NCBI GenBank assembly: GCA_003339415.1
Contig: PDHQ01000003.1
Coordinates: forward strand, 62,001 to 126,000
DNA length: 64,000 bases
Reading direction: 5' to 3'
Source: Ophiocordyceps camponoti-saundersi (nom. inval.)
Taxonomy: Eukaryota > Ascomycota > Sordariomycetes > Hypocreales > Ophiocordycipitaceae
Program-made: the position numbers and the translations under genes
The notes under the pieces: model-generated
Database searches by the model: none
Told to the model about the DNA's origin: nothing
Seen by the model: only the letters and a program-made list of their open reading frames with translations
Shown: positions 11,095 through 21,490 of the stretch, piece after piece
Layout of the letters: every line of letters begins with the position of its first letter
Numbering within the stretch: the first letter of the stretch is position 1

Positions 11095-11830
11095 GCTTTT
11101 GACATGATATACCTGCGCGGAGGGATCGTGCACTAGGCTCGTGGTTATTCACTCTGTGGGAAGGACCGCATAGAACTCTAGACCCTTCTTTCCGGACTAC
11201 ATACATTCTCGGACTTGGCATTGCGGATGGAACGCTGGTTAGTAGGGTTTTCTCGTGCGGGAAGCAGTATGACGATGAGAGGAGACTCATCTGTATGTTT
11301 TACTGTCTGTTGTCGAAGCGAATGGTTGACGCGGTTACAATGAATCTCTTGTGGTGATTCGACTCTTTTAGAAGAGGTTTAAAGATGGAACGGGCGTTGG
11401 AACAGAAAGGATGAATATATGTCAAGACGGTGATTCCCGCATATGCCTCACTGTTCGTTCTCCAACGGCGATGTTATCAAGCAACACTGCGAGACGTGAA
11501 GTCGGCAACATCTTTTTGTTCTTACTTGGTGAGTGGGAATCAAACTCCAATAGCAAATAACCCCCCTTCTCCCCTATGAGCTCCCGTGAACTGCCACATC
11601 CCTCATCGAGCCCTTTTTGTTTTCTTCTCATCCTGGCTACACCGTAAAAGATCAAGAAAGAAGAGACAAGGAAGAAAGACAGAAAGAAAGAAGTGAAAAA
11701 AACTAAAAGAGCCAGTAAAAAACGGTATCAGATGAAGATCAGTCCCATCATATTTTGCATTTTTTCTTCCCCTTCAGAACGTCTTCTCGTTTTCGTTTCG
11801 TCATTCATAACGTTCGTGAGCAGCGAACAA
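11095..11830. other. Convergent intergenic region (CTK1 and the following minus-strand gene)
   Basis: 736 bp lie between two 3' ends. It should hold both 3' UTRs. I see A- and GA-rich stretches near 11650-11720 and no gene. Confidence 0.45.
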
Positions 11831-13315
11831 TCAAGATGCCTTGACGGCTGTTGTCTTGCCCTTTTGATAGTCAGCCGTCTTGAGGAGGTGACGGAGGCTT
11901 CCTTCGGCGCGACCGGCCTGCCTATCGGTGGAGGTCCACGGGAGCCAGCCGCCAAGCATGGTAAGGCGGCCTGCCCCGACGCCGGGCTCTTGGATGGAAG
12001 GGATGGATCCCTTTGCGGTAGGCTGGTGACAGCCATTAGGGGGCGGGGCGGGCGTCGTCTTGATACGTTGGGCAGTTGCGGCGGGCGGTGCCTCGTGAGT
12101 ATATTCCGGAGCGGTGCGGAGCTCGAGGTGGCTCGTCGAGGCTTGAGGAAGCGCTGGTTCGCCGACGAGGCCCGTGGTTGAAGGTTTCGGACCGGATGCA
12201 TCTGGCTGAACTGGGTTTTGCCTCGCGCTGTCGATGAGGGCGAGGGAGGTGGAAGGCCTTCTCGAACGTACCTTGGAGGAGGATTCGTCGTCGTGTAGGG
12301 CTGCGCTGTCTGAGGTGCTCCGGGACGACGTGGTGGGCGACGAGTGGCCGGATTCCTTACCTCGTGAAGTCCGTCCACGAATGTCGTCGGCGATTTCGGC
12401 TGCGGATCGCTTTTCGGGGCGTTCCTCGTCGGATGATCGGCTCGACGACATGATAGTCTCGAGCGTGCCCATAGCCCGACTGTTGCGTCTGCCCGTTTGA
12501 CGTCTTCTCCTCTGTCGCCCCAGGTTGCGCTCATCGTCTGACGATACGGCCTGGAGGGTGGGACCCTGTGAATCGGAGGATGCTGGTTGGGCGGCGGCTA
12601 GAAACGAGGTGCCCGATCCGTGAGGAGCGTAGTGAACTTCGTACTGGTTACTGAGCGAGTATCTTGACCTAGCACAGATCTCGGCGATGCGATCTAGATC
12701 TGCGTTGAGGTGGCTGTCGCCTCCCGATGCCTCCATGTTGGTCATAAAACTCTTGAAGCTGAAGGCCTCGAGAGGCGGAAGGCGAGCCTCCTGCTGCGCC
12801 TGAGTGGCGGGCGTCCTTGCAACGCCGAGGCGGACCATGTTTCCCAACGTACCGTTTCCGACCTGAGCGGCAAAGGGCAGGACACGAGTGACGGCGGCAG
12901 CGGCGGGGCCGCGGGCATCGGAGGCGGAGCCGTTCGATGGGCCGGTTGTGGTGGAGCTCACAAGACGACGGGCGGTAACAGGCGGGCGGTAGCTTCGAAC
13001 AATGACGGGCTCGGAGTAGGTGCTGCTCTGGGCGCCGCTGGACTTGGCGTAGCGATGGCGGCTGGGGTAGTGATTGTTGATCTCGCGCAGAGCCGAGGTG
13101 CGGTTTTCAGCCGTTGAGTCGTCGAGGGGAATAGGCCTTCCCTGGGCGGTTGATGGGACGAGGCTTGTGGAAGACGGGTTTGCCCGAGAAGGGCGGTTGA
13201 AGGAGAACGGGAAGGCGTCTGTTGAGGACGACGAAGGCCTGTGACGGGGTTGGTGAGGCGAAGTAGGTGAAGGAGGAGCAGGCGCAGAAGAGGGCGGATG
13301 AGGATGAGGAGGCAT
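11831..13315 (-). CDS. Conserved disordered protein of unknown function
   Basis: A single open frame of 494 residues, starting at the ATG at 13315 (MPPHPHPPSSAPAPP). Most of it is Ser/Pro/Ala/Arg-rich and predicted to be disordered. Two segments look structured and conserved. The first is around residues 165-245, with RLGVARTPATQAQ, LPPLEAFSFKSFMTNME and LDRIAEICARSRYSLSNQYE followed by VHYAPHGSG. The second is a short C-terminal GGWLPWTS element followed by AEGSLRHLLKTAD. These match my memory of Sordariomycete hypothetical proteins but not any named domain. Basic RRRRQTGRR and acidic patches suggest a regulatory or nuclear role, which is inference only. It converges with CTK1 and shares a 572-bp upstream spacer with the PMP3-like gene, which lies on the same strand. 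Confidence 0.65.
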   Translation of the reverse strand: MPPHPHPPSSAPAPPSPTSPHQPRHRPSSSSTDAFPFSFNRPSRANPSSTSLVPSTAQGRPIPLDDSTAENRTSALREINNHYPSRHRYAKSSGAQSSTYSEPVIVRSYRPPVTARRLVSSTTTGPSNGSASDARGPAAAAVTRVLPFAAQVGNGTLGNMVRLGVARTPATQAQQEARLPPLEAFSFKSFMTNMEASGGDSHLNADLDRIAEICARSRYSLSNQYEVHYAPHGSGTSFLAAAQPASSDSQGPTLQAVSSDDERNLGRQRRRRQTGRRNSRAMGTLETIMSSSRSSDEERPEKRSAAEIADDIRGRTSRGKESGHSSPTTSSRSTSDSAALHDDESSSKVRSRRPSTSLALIDSARQNPVQPDASGPKPSTTGLVGEPALPQASTSHLELRTAPEYTHEAPPAATAQRIKTTPAPPPNGCHQPTAKGSIPSIQEPGVGAGRLTMLGGWLPWTSTDRQAGRAEGSLRHLLKTADYQKGKTTAVKAS

Positions 13316-13887
13316 GGCGGGCGATATAAAGAGGCGGCGAGTCGGAGGCTGCCGGGTACCGTCGTGCTATCTTGCGAGGCAAGGGGCAGAAGCAGAGTAA
13401 GACGTGGCCGTGGCTGCATTGATGTCGTGGCTTCTGGTAGGTGAAGGCGGTCTTGGTGATGCGGTGACGAGAAACAAGCAGTGGTGACGAGTACAGTGCG
13501 TATAAGATGGCATGAACCGTAGGCACGGGGGTCTAGATTCATGCTCCGCACAGTTTACAGACCCTGATCTACACAGTGGGAAGCGCCAGCGAGCCGCCGG
13601 CAAACCGTTGGCGTCTTCCAAGGGCAGAAAACAAGAGGGAAGAAAAAGAAAGGAAGATAGAAAAACCCCGCTTCGGCTGAAACAAAGACTCGTCTTCACG
13701 CTTATTACCTGGGTATCCGTACGGAGCAGAGGTATTGATTTAGAGTAATAGGTCGTTCCCCTGTCTTACATTGCACTGTCGAACCGAATCGGGTCGACGG
13801 CTGCCTTTCCCCGCTCCGCCCAGCCTCCAAAATGATATGCGAAGGCCGTCATTGAGAAAGATTGACAGTCAGTCTCTCGGTCTCTCT
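13316..13887. promoter_or_regulatory. Spacer between the disordered-protein gene and PMP3-like gene
   Basis: 572 bp hold the promoter of the minus-strand gene to the left and the 3' UTR of the PMP3-like gene to the right. Open frames here are short and low complexity. No repeat or RNA gene was seen. Confidence 0.4.
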
Positions 13888-14304
13888 CTAACCCACGGGC
13901 TGAGCAATCGTGCCGTAGCCTTGGCCGCCCGTCTGGACATTCTCCGAGTAGACACCTGGAGCGCGGCCGGTGGGGTAGCGTCCCTCTCGAGCCTGCTCAC
14001 GGCGGTCGTAGTAAACGTATTCGAGGTAAAAGGCGTGTATGTGGCCGGGGATGTAGCCGAGAATGGTCAGGCAGATGTTGATAAAGAGGTCTGACGGCAG
14101 GTCAGCGCTGTAAATTGACGCTGAATGGATAACTGTGAGTGATGATTTATACCCATGCCACATCCTGCCACTGCCCAAACTCCGATGGGAGGGACTGAAG
14201 CGACTGGTTAGCCCAACGACTTTATGATGCGTCATGCTGTGGACGTCAGCACACATACAGAGGATGGTGATGATGACGATGAGGACTGCAGATGCGACAC
14301 CCAT
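13888..14304 (-). CDS. PMP3/UPF0057-family plasma membrane proteolipid
   Basis: Three exons, 14304-14259, 14194-14153 and 14090-13888, encode 96 residues. Introns are 64 and 62 bp (GTATGT..TTCAG and GTATAA..GTCAG). The assembled protein opens MGVASAVLIVIITILFPP, continues IGVWAVAGCGMDLFINICL and then TILGYIPGHIHAFYLEYVYY. These are the two hydrophobic hairpin helices and the signature PP..G.....C..D..IN..L..LG..PG..HA of the Pmp3/Sna family. Yeast Pmp3 members help set membrane potential and cation tolerance, and related Sna proteins are vacuolar. The tail (RREQAREGRYPTGRAPGVYS..) is longer than in Pmp3 itself and resembles the Sna2/Sna4-like fungal subgroup. No single continuous frame covers the family signature, so the introns are needed. 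Confidence 0.85.
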   Translation of the reverse strand: MGVASAVLIVIITILCMCADVHSMTHHKVVGLTSRFSPSHRSLGSGRMWHGYKSSLTVIHSASIYSADLPSDLFINICLTILGYIPGHIHAFYLEYVYYDRREQAREGRYPTGRAPGVYSENVQTGGQGYGTIAQPVG

Positions 14305-14380
14305 GATGGCTGAGCTGGAGTTTTGTCCGACAGGGAAGAGTGAGAGGATCAGTGAGATGATCAATAGCCGCGATCGATAA

Positions 14381-14400
14381 AGAAAGAGAGAGAGAGAGAG
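14381..14400. repeat. GA microsatellite
   Basis: A run of about ten GA dinucleotides just upstream of the PMP3-like start codon, probably in its leader or promoter. Confidence 0.8.
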
Positions 14401-14727
14401 GAAGGGGGAGAGACAAAGAGAGATACAGTTTGCGGGTGGTATGATGACGGATGGCTGGGTATTTCAGTGCCTGATGCCTTGCACCGACCAAGACATGTCG
14501 TATTGGCACAACTCGGCTGTGCTAATACGCCATGTTTGTTGCATAACGCCAACGGCACGTGCCCGTCATCGTCAGTAGATGCTGAACTATGTGTTATGCC
14601 AGAGGAGGCCTTTTCTTGCTGCTGTGCGAGACTCGAACGATCCGATCAGTGACTCGAAACAAGAAACAGCTTTACTTGAACGACACCAGTCTTCAGAACG
14701 CCACGCCGCGTCTTGCAGGGTTACTCT

Positions 14728-14825
14728 GTAGGTAGGTAGGTAGGTAGTTGTTTGACAGATAGTAGTATGCGTATCCGTAGATACATAGGTAGGTAGGTAG
14801 GTAGGTACCTAGGTAGGTAGGTAGT
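14728..14825. repeat. (TAGG)n microsatellite with a TAGGTACCTA core
   Basis: Two tracts of tandem GGTA units (about 14728-14747 and 14786-14824) separated by 38 bp. The second contains the palindromic core TAGGTACCTAGG. The same core recurs in other gene-free regions of this window. Confidence 0.85.
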
Positions 14826-15470
14826 CATTCTGAGCCCCTGAATGTCTCCTGATAAAGATGCATGCATGTACGGACGTAGATAGTGTGTCTTTTTTTCCCC
14901 ATGCAATATTGTTCTCTCGGCCCTGGATGGGGGGCATATTAGCATACATACAGTACCTACATACATATGATCCCCCCGCCTCCTCCCCAACGTGCCCAAA
15001 GGCAAACTCTGATATGCTCACCAGCTGGTAATGACTGGACCTGCTTGCTCGGCGTCGTGCAACAATGTTAAACTACAGGCCCGCGGGTGACACTCGAGAT
15101 GCACGTGGGAATGTCCCGTTTCGCTTCAAGTTGATGCCCGAAAAACATTGTCAAGGAGATGTGCGGATCGGCGGCGCCCGCACAGCGCGCAAGGGCACGG
15201 CGCGGCACGGCGCGGCACAGCACTACGCACAGTACGTAATAGCCGGCACCGTGTGCCTTGACCACCCGTTGACCATCCGTTGACCATCCGTACCGGGCCG
15301 TTGTCAGCAAGGTACCCGCCCTAGCACAGTAAAGACTCATCGCTGGCTGCACTGGGGGGAAACGCACAAGCTGCCGACGGCTACAGAGCATTTCGTACCC
15401 GTTACTTGCTGAGGAAACACCGCCACCAGGTAAATTTCCCACGCAAATCACCAGCTGGCAGCCTCTTCTT

Positions 15471-15545
15471 CCACCACCACCACCACCACCATCTCCGCCG
15501 CCGCCGCCGCCTCTTCTTCCTCCTCCTCCTCCTCTGCCTCCTCCT
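15471..15545. repeat. Triplet repeats and pyrimidine tract upstream of NRP1-like
   Basis: Consecutive CCA, CCG and TCC/CTC triplet runs on the + strand, leading into a T/C-rich stretch. It lies 380-450 bp before the start codon and probably belongs to the promoter or 5' leader. Confidence 0.7.
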
Positions 15546-15922
15546 GCTGTCACTCATCGGCCCCTTTAGTTTGTCTGTTTTTTTTTGTCTTTTTTTCTTC
15601 TTCTTCTCTGAGCCTCGTCCTACCTTCAGCTCGACCTCGAGGGCGTGTTGGCAGGCCCGCTCCCCATCTTTTCCGAGCTTGTCCACTCTGCGGCCAGCCG
15701 CATCCTCCCAGCTCCCGCGCCTCTTTTTTCGCTCGCTCGGTAAAATAATATCCAGAGAGCTTCGAGCCCCGCCGCTCGCTCGCCAGCCCGCTCCGGGTCG
15801 CCCTCGTCGCTCACGCCCCTCAAACGCCCCTCCCCCCTCTCTCTCTTCAACCACACCTCCCCCCTTCCCTCATCGGACGCTGCTACCGAGCCTCGTGCGT
15901 CGCTGTCGAGCAGCTGCCCGTC

Positions 15923-17971
15923 ATGTCTTCCCAACCCCAGCTCAATATCGATCGCTACGTCGTCATCCATGTGGCCACAACTTGCGACGAACACGGCGTC
16001 TACGTGACCAAGGATTCAGCCGAGGTTATCGAACTCGGCTGGATTCTTCTTGATGCCAACTCTCTCGAAGAGGTGGATTTTCCCTAGCTCACCACATCAT
16101 TGTCTTGTCCGTCTGACCGAGCCTTGCCAGATATCACACGAGAGTGTCCTTGTCAAGCCAGTCAACACGCCCATTACTCCGCTCTGCAGTAAGTTTTCGT
16201 CCGATGCTACCACGCCTCCCTCCCCTGTGCTAACCGCCATCTCTCATCCAGCAAGCTTGACGACCCTTACCTGGGAGCATGTTCGAAACGCCGGTACATT
16301 CAGAGATGCCATCTCTCGATTTGACACATTTGCTACCGAATACCTTACTACCAAGAACCTTGACTTTGTGTTCGTCACCCTGGATGCCTGGGACCTTCGT
16401 GTCCAGCTTCCTCGCGAAGCTCGCGATAAGGCCGTCGTCCTCCCCCCATACCTGCAGCATTCGCGTACCTTTGACCTGCGAACCGAATATCAGCGCTGGC
16501 AGCAGCATCACCCCGAGTCTCTACCCTTTGGGCCGTCGATGCTTTCCAACATCTGCGCCGCTCTCGAGGTCGAGCCGGTACAGTCAAGTGCTCCTATCAA
16601 GCACAATCTTCCCTTTCACCTGCAGGCTCTGGCCCCGGCGTCCCCACGCCGTGCTATGGAAGAGGCCGTTACCCTAGCTCGTGTCCTCAGAGGCCTGATT
16701 AGGAAGTCGCAGCCTCCACAGGAACATCCCGACGTCCTGACCAGGCCCATGGACGCCAGAGCCGATGTGCGAGCCTTTTTGTCGGAGAGGAGCAAGGTTC
16801 TTCACATGTCGGGTCTTCCTCACGATACCACACAGTCCGAGCTTGAGAGCTGGTTTACCCAGTTTGGTGGCCGGCCCATTGCGTTTTGGACGCTGCGCAC
16901 GCCAGAACAGCACAAGCCCACTGGCACAGGCTTTGCCGTCTTCTCGTCGCACGAAGAGGTAATCCAACAGCACTGCCCTCCCTTCCGAGGACGGCAACTC
17001 GAGAAGAGCGTACTGATTGGAAATAGGCCGCCGAGAGCCTGTGCATGAACGGACGCGCGCTGAACGAAAAAGCCATTGAGGTGTCTCCGTCTTCGAGCCG
17101 CGTCTTGGACAGAGCTCAGGACATCTTGACACCCTTCCCTCCGAGCAAGAACCGACCGCGGCCCGGCGACTGGACCTGCCCCTCGTGCGGCTTCTCCAAC
17201 TTCCAGCGGCGGACTGCGTGTTTCCGATGCTCGTTCCCGGCCATGGGTCCCGGTCCAGGGGGCGAAATGGGTGGAGGTGGTGGATATGGCTACAATTATG
17301 GACCGCCGACCATGATGCCACCGCCTCCTCATGGCGGTCATCACGGCCCCATGGGTCACGGCGGTCGCATGGGCGGCGGTGGTGTCGTGCCCTTCCGCGC
17401 CGGCGATTGGAAGTGCGGCAACGAGGTGTGCGGCTACCACAACTTTGCCAAGAACGTCTGCTGTCTTCGCTGCGGCGCAAGTCGGGCCGGAGCTGCCGTT
17501 GTGGCCGACTCGGGTTACCCGTCGCCGATGGACAATGCGTCGCAGTACAGCATGAGCCAGGGCTCCATGTCCGGTACGCCGGGTCCTTTTGGCTCTGGCA
17601 GCTCGTTCGCTTCGAGCGGAGCTTACAACCAGCATTTTGGCGCACCGCCGAGCCACTTCCTGCCGTCGGGCCTCGGAGGCGGCGCCGGAGCATACCCCAG
17701 CTCCCTCAATGCCCAAGCTTTTGGATCCGGCCCCGGATCGCACTCGGCCGGCCCTTTTGATAGTCGCGCCGCTGAAGCCGCGTTCCAGTCGGCCACTAAC
17801 GGGCCGGCATCAGCTGGTCCAGGCCCGTCGAACAACTTTTACCATGGCAGCAACAACGGTGAGAACGATCCCTTCGCCTTTCTCTCCAGCGGTATGAGCG
17901 GCCTTTCCGTCGGTGGCGGCGACGCTCGGCAGAACGGTGGCGGCGCTCCCTCGAGCAAGTCGCCGGCGTAG
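15923..17971 (+). CDS. NRP1: NRP1-like RNA-binding protein: decayed exonuclease fold, RRM and two RanBP2 zinc fingers
   Basis: Four exons, 15923-16072, 16131-16188, 16252-16958 and 17027-17971, encode 619 residues; introns are 58-68 bp. Residues 1-230 align by eye with the DEDDh 3'-5' exonuclease fold of the ERI1 group (ELGWILLDA, then LTTLTWEHVRNAGTF and FVFVTLDAWDL). The DxE position reads HVA in VVIHVATTCDE, and the final HxxxxD region reads RRAMEEAVTLARVL, so catalysis is probably lost. An RRM follows (VLHMSGLPHDTT.., GTGFAVFSSHEEA, LNEKAIEV; about 290-370). Two RanBP2-type fingers come next: GDWTCPSCGFSNF..ACFRCSF and GDWKCGNEVCGYHNF..CCLRCGA. The tail is Gly/Ser/Asn-rich. This order matches yeast Nrp1, an RNA-binding stress-granule protein. 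A cytoplasmic mRNP role is inferred from that. Confidence 0.85.
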
Positions 17972-19165
17972 GCGACGACGGACACGGTGGCGGCCTCCTG
18001 CTCTTCCGCCCCGTTCGAATGGTCATTTAATTGACATATACGAAAGATTGCACCTCTCTCAGTGTTCTGCGTTGTTCCCGACACCACAGGTCGAGCGGCT
18101 TGGGATCAGAGATTAGAGCGTTGGCAAACAATTGATTTGCTGTTACATACGAAAGTGGAAGAGCATCAGTGCGAGTTTGGGTTCTAGGGCGGGAGCGTCG
18201 GGGCACATTATATATTCAGGAGGTATGTGTTGAAATTGGAAGGCTGGAAGACAAAAGTGACTATACCACGGATGTTCTGGTTGGACGAATCTTCGGCACA
18301 TGCTCACGGCCAGGAACCGACTATCTAGTTGTTCGGCGGAGGGGAGACGAAAAGAATCTGTCAGCGATGTTGGGACGCGGCACCGGTGGGAAACGGCTTT
18401 GTTGTTGCGATGAAAAGGGGGGGTTGGGTGGGAAAGGGTGCATAGCGAAAGGAAGCGTTGGGAGGGAAGGGGGTTTTGTTCGGTCACGGAGAGAGCGGCG
18501 AAGGGAAAAAACAAACAAACAAGATACTCTCTGATCGCGTCGGCCACTTTCTATGGTTCTATTTCCTATCTATTTGGACAAGTGTATCTGTGTGCTTTCG
18601 TGCGTGTCTGGTATCTCGTCAGGGGATCAAGGGGCGGTTGAATGGGTTAAAGGGGGTGGAGGAGGTTTGTTTCTGGCAGGCCGGTCGAGGACTCTGGGAG
18701 GTTGAAGAAGGGTTTTGAAAGAGACGTTACAGTCTGAGAGGGAGTTGCAGCCGCGTAACAAAAGCGGTCTCCTCTTCACTTCCCCCTTTCCTTATCTCAT
18801 TTGATTATCATTTTACTCTACTTGGTTTTCCCAACTCTACGTCGTCTCGTGAAAGGTGTGTCGATGAGTTTGAAGCCTACGTCTGTTTTCCCTTGTTGAA
18901 GGGAAGAGTCTCGAGTTGAGGTAATTTGTTTATTTCACTATCCGCCTGCCTACCTATCTAACTAGGTGGGAGGACGATATAACTCCTTCACTGATCTTTG
19001 TATGTACAAACATACATACGCTTTCCTCTCCCGTTCAAGAGCTCTCTCTCTCTCTCTTCATCTACCCTCTTCTTTCCCAGTCATCGATTTGGTCTCTGTT
19101 GAAGAGAGAGCTGAAGAGAAAAAGGAAGGGGAATGGGGGGAGGGGAGGCTGAAAGGGATAAAGAA
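17972..19165. other. Convergent intergenic region (NRP1-like and F-box genes)
   Basis: About 1.2 kb between two 3' ends. It has G- and A-rich stretches, a CT run near 19045-19060 and a short run of CCTAxCTA near 18945-18965. The open frames on both strands are low complexity. I see no gene. Confidence 0.45.
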
Positions 19166-21490
19166 TCATTCGGGAGACGCGTCTCGCATGATGATGTCGG
19201 AGTTGGCATCGTCGGAGGCTTGTTGGGCGTTGTTGCTGTTGCCCGTTTCCTCGTTATCATCGTCTTCTCCGTCTTCTTCTTCGTCGGCATCCTCATCGTC
19301 ATAGTCCTCGTCTTCGTATTCGTCATCTTCGTCTTCGTCGCCGTCGTCGTCGTCATCATCACGTCCGTGGTTGTCCTCGTCTCCATTCGAGAGGGGAGTA
19401 TCTGCGCCCTGATGAGGCTGGGCGCCAAGGTTCTGCTGACGCCTCTGCTGTCGAAGCCAGGCGGACCAATCCCAATCGAGGGACTCAAAGGCCGTCTTCC
19501 CCACGCCGATGTAGTTATTCCACGTTTCGGCGCGGAGGCGTTCGTCGCCGTCTAGCTCGGCGGGGAGGCTTGAGAGGACCTCTTCTCCGAAGGCGGTCCA
19601 ATGCGAGAGAGAGTCGGTGAGGGAAGGGGGCTCGCGCATGCGGCGTTGACGACCCTCTTGGCTGGACGACGCTGAGGGCGACGGGCGGAAGGGCTCGGGA
19701 GGACGGATGATGCAGCCTCGGTTGATCTCGTCGTCGAGACATGGAGGCAGAGGCGCCGTTACGGATCTTTGGTGCTCGTCGCAGTCGGCCGGGTTCGGCG
19801 TCGGGTTCTCGGCTGCCCAGGCTAGGGCCCGGAGTCGCTCGTCTTCGTCTTCTTCCCTGATCTTCTCCTGCTGGGCGGGCGTCAGGCTGGTCCAGCGCTT
19901 CTTGAGGGCGTGGCGAGGCTGCCACATGGTCGAGGTATCGACGTTGGCGAGGGTTCGTTCCTCGTCGGAAATGTACATCTCGTCCTCGTCCGGCACCAGG
20001 TTCTGGGCCGTGTCCCAGTCAAAGTTACCCCAGATCATCATGTGAATCAGGTGATCCTCCAGGGCGAGTCCGCGAGTGACGGCCTCCAAGGGGATGAGCT
20101 CGTCCGGACGCAAGAGGTGCGAACGGCCTCTTCCCCATCCCTCGCGGTGACCGACGCCCACGTGTCGAAGGGGCACGCCATAGACGTTCATGTGTGCGTC
20201 GAGCCTCTGTCGCCCGATGAGGCGCTGGAGGATAGCGGCCGGCACCTGAAAGTCGTAACGGATCTTGGCGGCGATGACCTGCTGCGGCGTCGTGAAGGCC
20301 TTGCGCATAAGGACTTTCCAGAGGAGGTACAAGGCCGATCGACTGCCGAGGATGAGGTTGGGTATGTCGTGCTCGAGGGGGCCGAAGACGGGATCGTTGA
20401 AGAGCATGGCAAGCTTGAGCAGGAACATCTGGCCGTTGTAGAGGTCCGTATCTGTCCAGAGTTCCGTGTTTCTCATAAGGCTTTTGCGCTGGTTGGACGT
20501 CGAAACGTCCGTCAGGAGCCAAAGACGGAGCAGCATCTCGTGCGTTCCCGGTGGGAAACGAAAACCATGACGAGCAAACATGGCGAGAATATCTCGACAG
20601 TAGCGATCGCGACCGAGGACGAGCTGAAGATATCTAAGGCCGGGGATCGACCTATCCGTTTGACCATCTCGGTGAAGATTCGACCCTCCGATTTCCCACT
20701 GGCGACCGCTCGGATCATCAACCAGCAGTCGTCGATAGATCTTGAAGGGAAAGATTCGCCCTGCCTCGGGGGCACTGTGGCTGATGATCTGCCGTATCGA
20801 AGACAGCATGTGGCTTTTGAGAGAGTTGTGAAAGGCTTTGTTGACGCTGTATAGGTTGACGATGTCGGTCGGACTGAGATGTTTGGCTATCTCCACCGCG
20901 AGCTCGACGTGGTTGCAAAGGGCAGTGACCAGGTCGACGCCATGATGCTTAAATCCAAGGCTTCGTCCTGGCAGGAGCCTCATATCATTGCCATCTGTGT
21001 CGCCGTAAGGCTGTTCCGAGGGACCGAAATATTCGTCGAGGCCGTCACTATCGAAAGTGAAGCACCATCCTTCTTCGACGCCTTCCATGATACCGTGACG
21101 ACGAATCCTGTTCACGTCACAGCAAGGCTCTTCGTCTTCTTCCGAGTAATCGTCCATGGTTTCGTCTCCCAGACCAAGGAATTGGCCAAGCTCCTCGTTA
21201 TTCATGTCTCTGACGAGGGCCATTCCGCGAGCGAGCCTTGCGATATCTCCCTCGTGATGTCTCTCGATCTCGATGGCTATCTGCTGCCTGATACTTTCAC
21301 CTGCCCCGATCAACGATGTGAATTCTCCTTGACGTAACTCGCGATGCACGAGTTGAATGAGGATGTCGGCGTCGGTGTCACTGAAGCCGATGAGGCGGGC
21401 GTTTCTTCGGAGTCGGTCGCCGTTGAGATTCAGTTGTATGACGAAACGGCGAGATAGGTCTTCAAACTCCTCTTCACCAGGCGAAGACAT
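19166..21490 (-). CDS. F-box-like protein with very acidic tail
   Basis: A single exon; ATG 21490 (MSSPGEEEFEDL) gives 774 residues. The frame is open 50 codons further up, but that part is low-complexity Ser/Pro, so it is treated as leader. An F-box-like helical segment lies at about 220-250 (ELAVEIAKHLSPTDIVNLYS followed by VNKAFHNSL). The middle carries stretches I associate with a conserved fungal F-box family: LRPDELIPLEAVTRGLAL, the MYISDEE element and MWQPRHALKKRW. F-box proteins recruit substrates to SCF ubiquitin ligases through Skp1; the substrate is unknown. Downstream of residue 700 the protein is almost all Asp/Glu (DDDDDDGDEDEDDEYEDEDY), then ends NSDIIMRDASPE. This tail is encoded by a GAC/GAT/GAG triplet repeat and may vary between strains. 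Confidence 0.72.
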   Translation of the reverse strand: MSSPGEEEFEDLSRRFVIQLNLNGDRLRRNARLIGFSDTDADILIQLVHRELRQGEFTSLIGAGESIRQQIAIEIERHHEGDIARLARGMALVRDMNNEELGQFLGLGDETMDDYSEEDEEPCCDVNRIRRHGIMEGVEEGWCFTFDSDGLDEYFGPSEQPYGDTDGNDMRLLPGRSLGFKHHGVDLVTALCNHVELAVEIAKHLSPTDIVNLYSVNKAFHNSLKSHMLSSIRQIISHSAPEAGRIFPFKIYRRLLVDDPSGRQWEIGGSNLHRDGQTDRSIPGLRYLQLVLGRDRYCRDILAMFARHGFRFPPGTHEMLLRLWLLTDVSTSNQRKSLMRNTELWTDTDLYNGQMFLLKLAMLFNDPVFGPLEHDIPNLILGSRSALYLLWKVLMRKAFTTPQQVIAAKIRYDFQVPAAILQRLIGRQRLDAHMNVYGVPLRHVGVGHREGWGRGRSHLLRPDELIPLEAVTRGLALEDHLIHMMIWGNFDWDTAQNLVPDEDEMYISDEERTLANVDTSTMWQPRHALKKRWTSLTPAQQEKIREEDEDERLRALAWAAENPTPNPADCDEHQRSVTAPLPPCLDDEINRGCIIRPPEPFRPSPSASSSQEGRQRRMREPPSLTDSLSHWTAFGEEVLSSLPAELDGDERLRAETWNNYIGVGKTAFESLDWDWSAWLRQQRRQQNLGAQPHQGADTPLSNGDEDNHGRDDDDDDGDEDEDDEYEDEDYDDEDADEEEDGEDDDNEETGNSNNAQQASDDANSDIIMRDASPE

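Larger units (their letters stand above)
14305..15922. promoter_or_regulatory. Divergent intergenic region between PMP3-like and NRP1-like genes
   Basis: 1.6 kb between two divergent starts. It contains a (GGTA)n block at about 14728-14825, a GGCGCGGCACGGCGCGGCACG-type repeat near 15195-15215, and CCA, CCG and CTC triplet repeats at 15471-15545 followed by a strong pyrimidine tract up to about 15610. CT-rich tracts like this commonly sit just upstream of transcription starts of well-expressed fungal genes. No ORF here is convincing. Confidence 0.5.

Noticed and set aside
16674..17743. Long minus-strand frames opposite the NRP1-like gene
   Set aside because: Overlapping antisense frames in two phases with Arg/Ser/Ala-rich content and no motif; the RRM and zinc fingers on the plus strand account for the region.
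19910..20854. 314-codon plus-strand frame opposite the F-box-like gene
   Set aside because: Shadow of the minus-strand gene; no domain and no independent start context.
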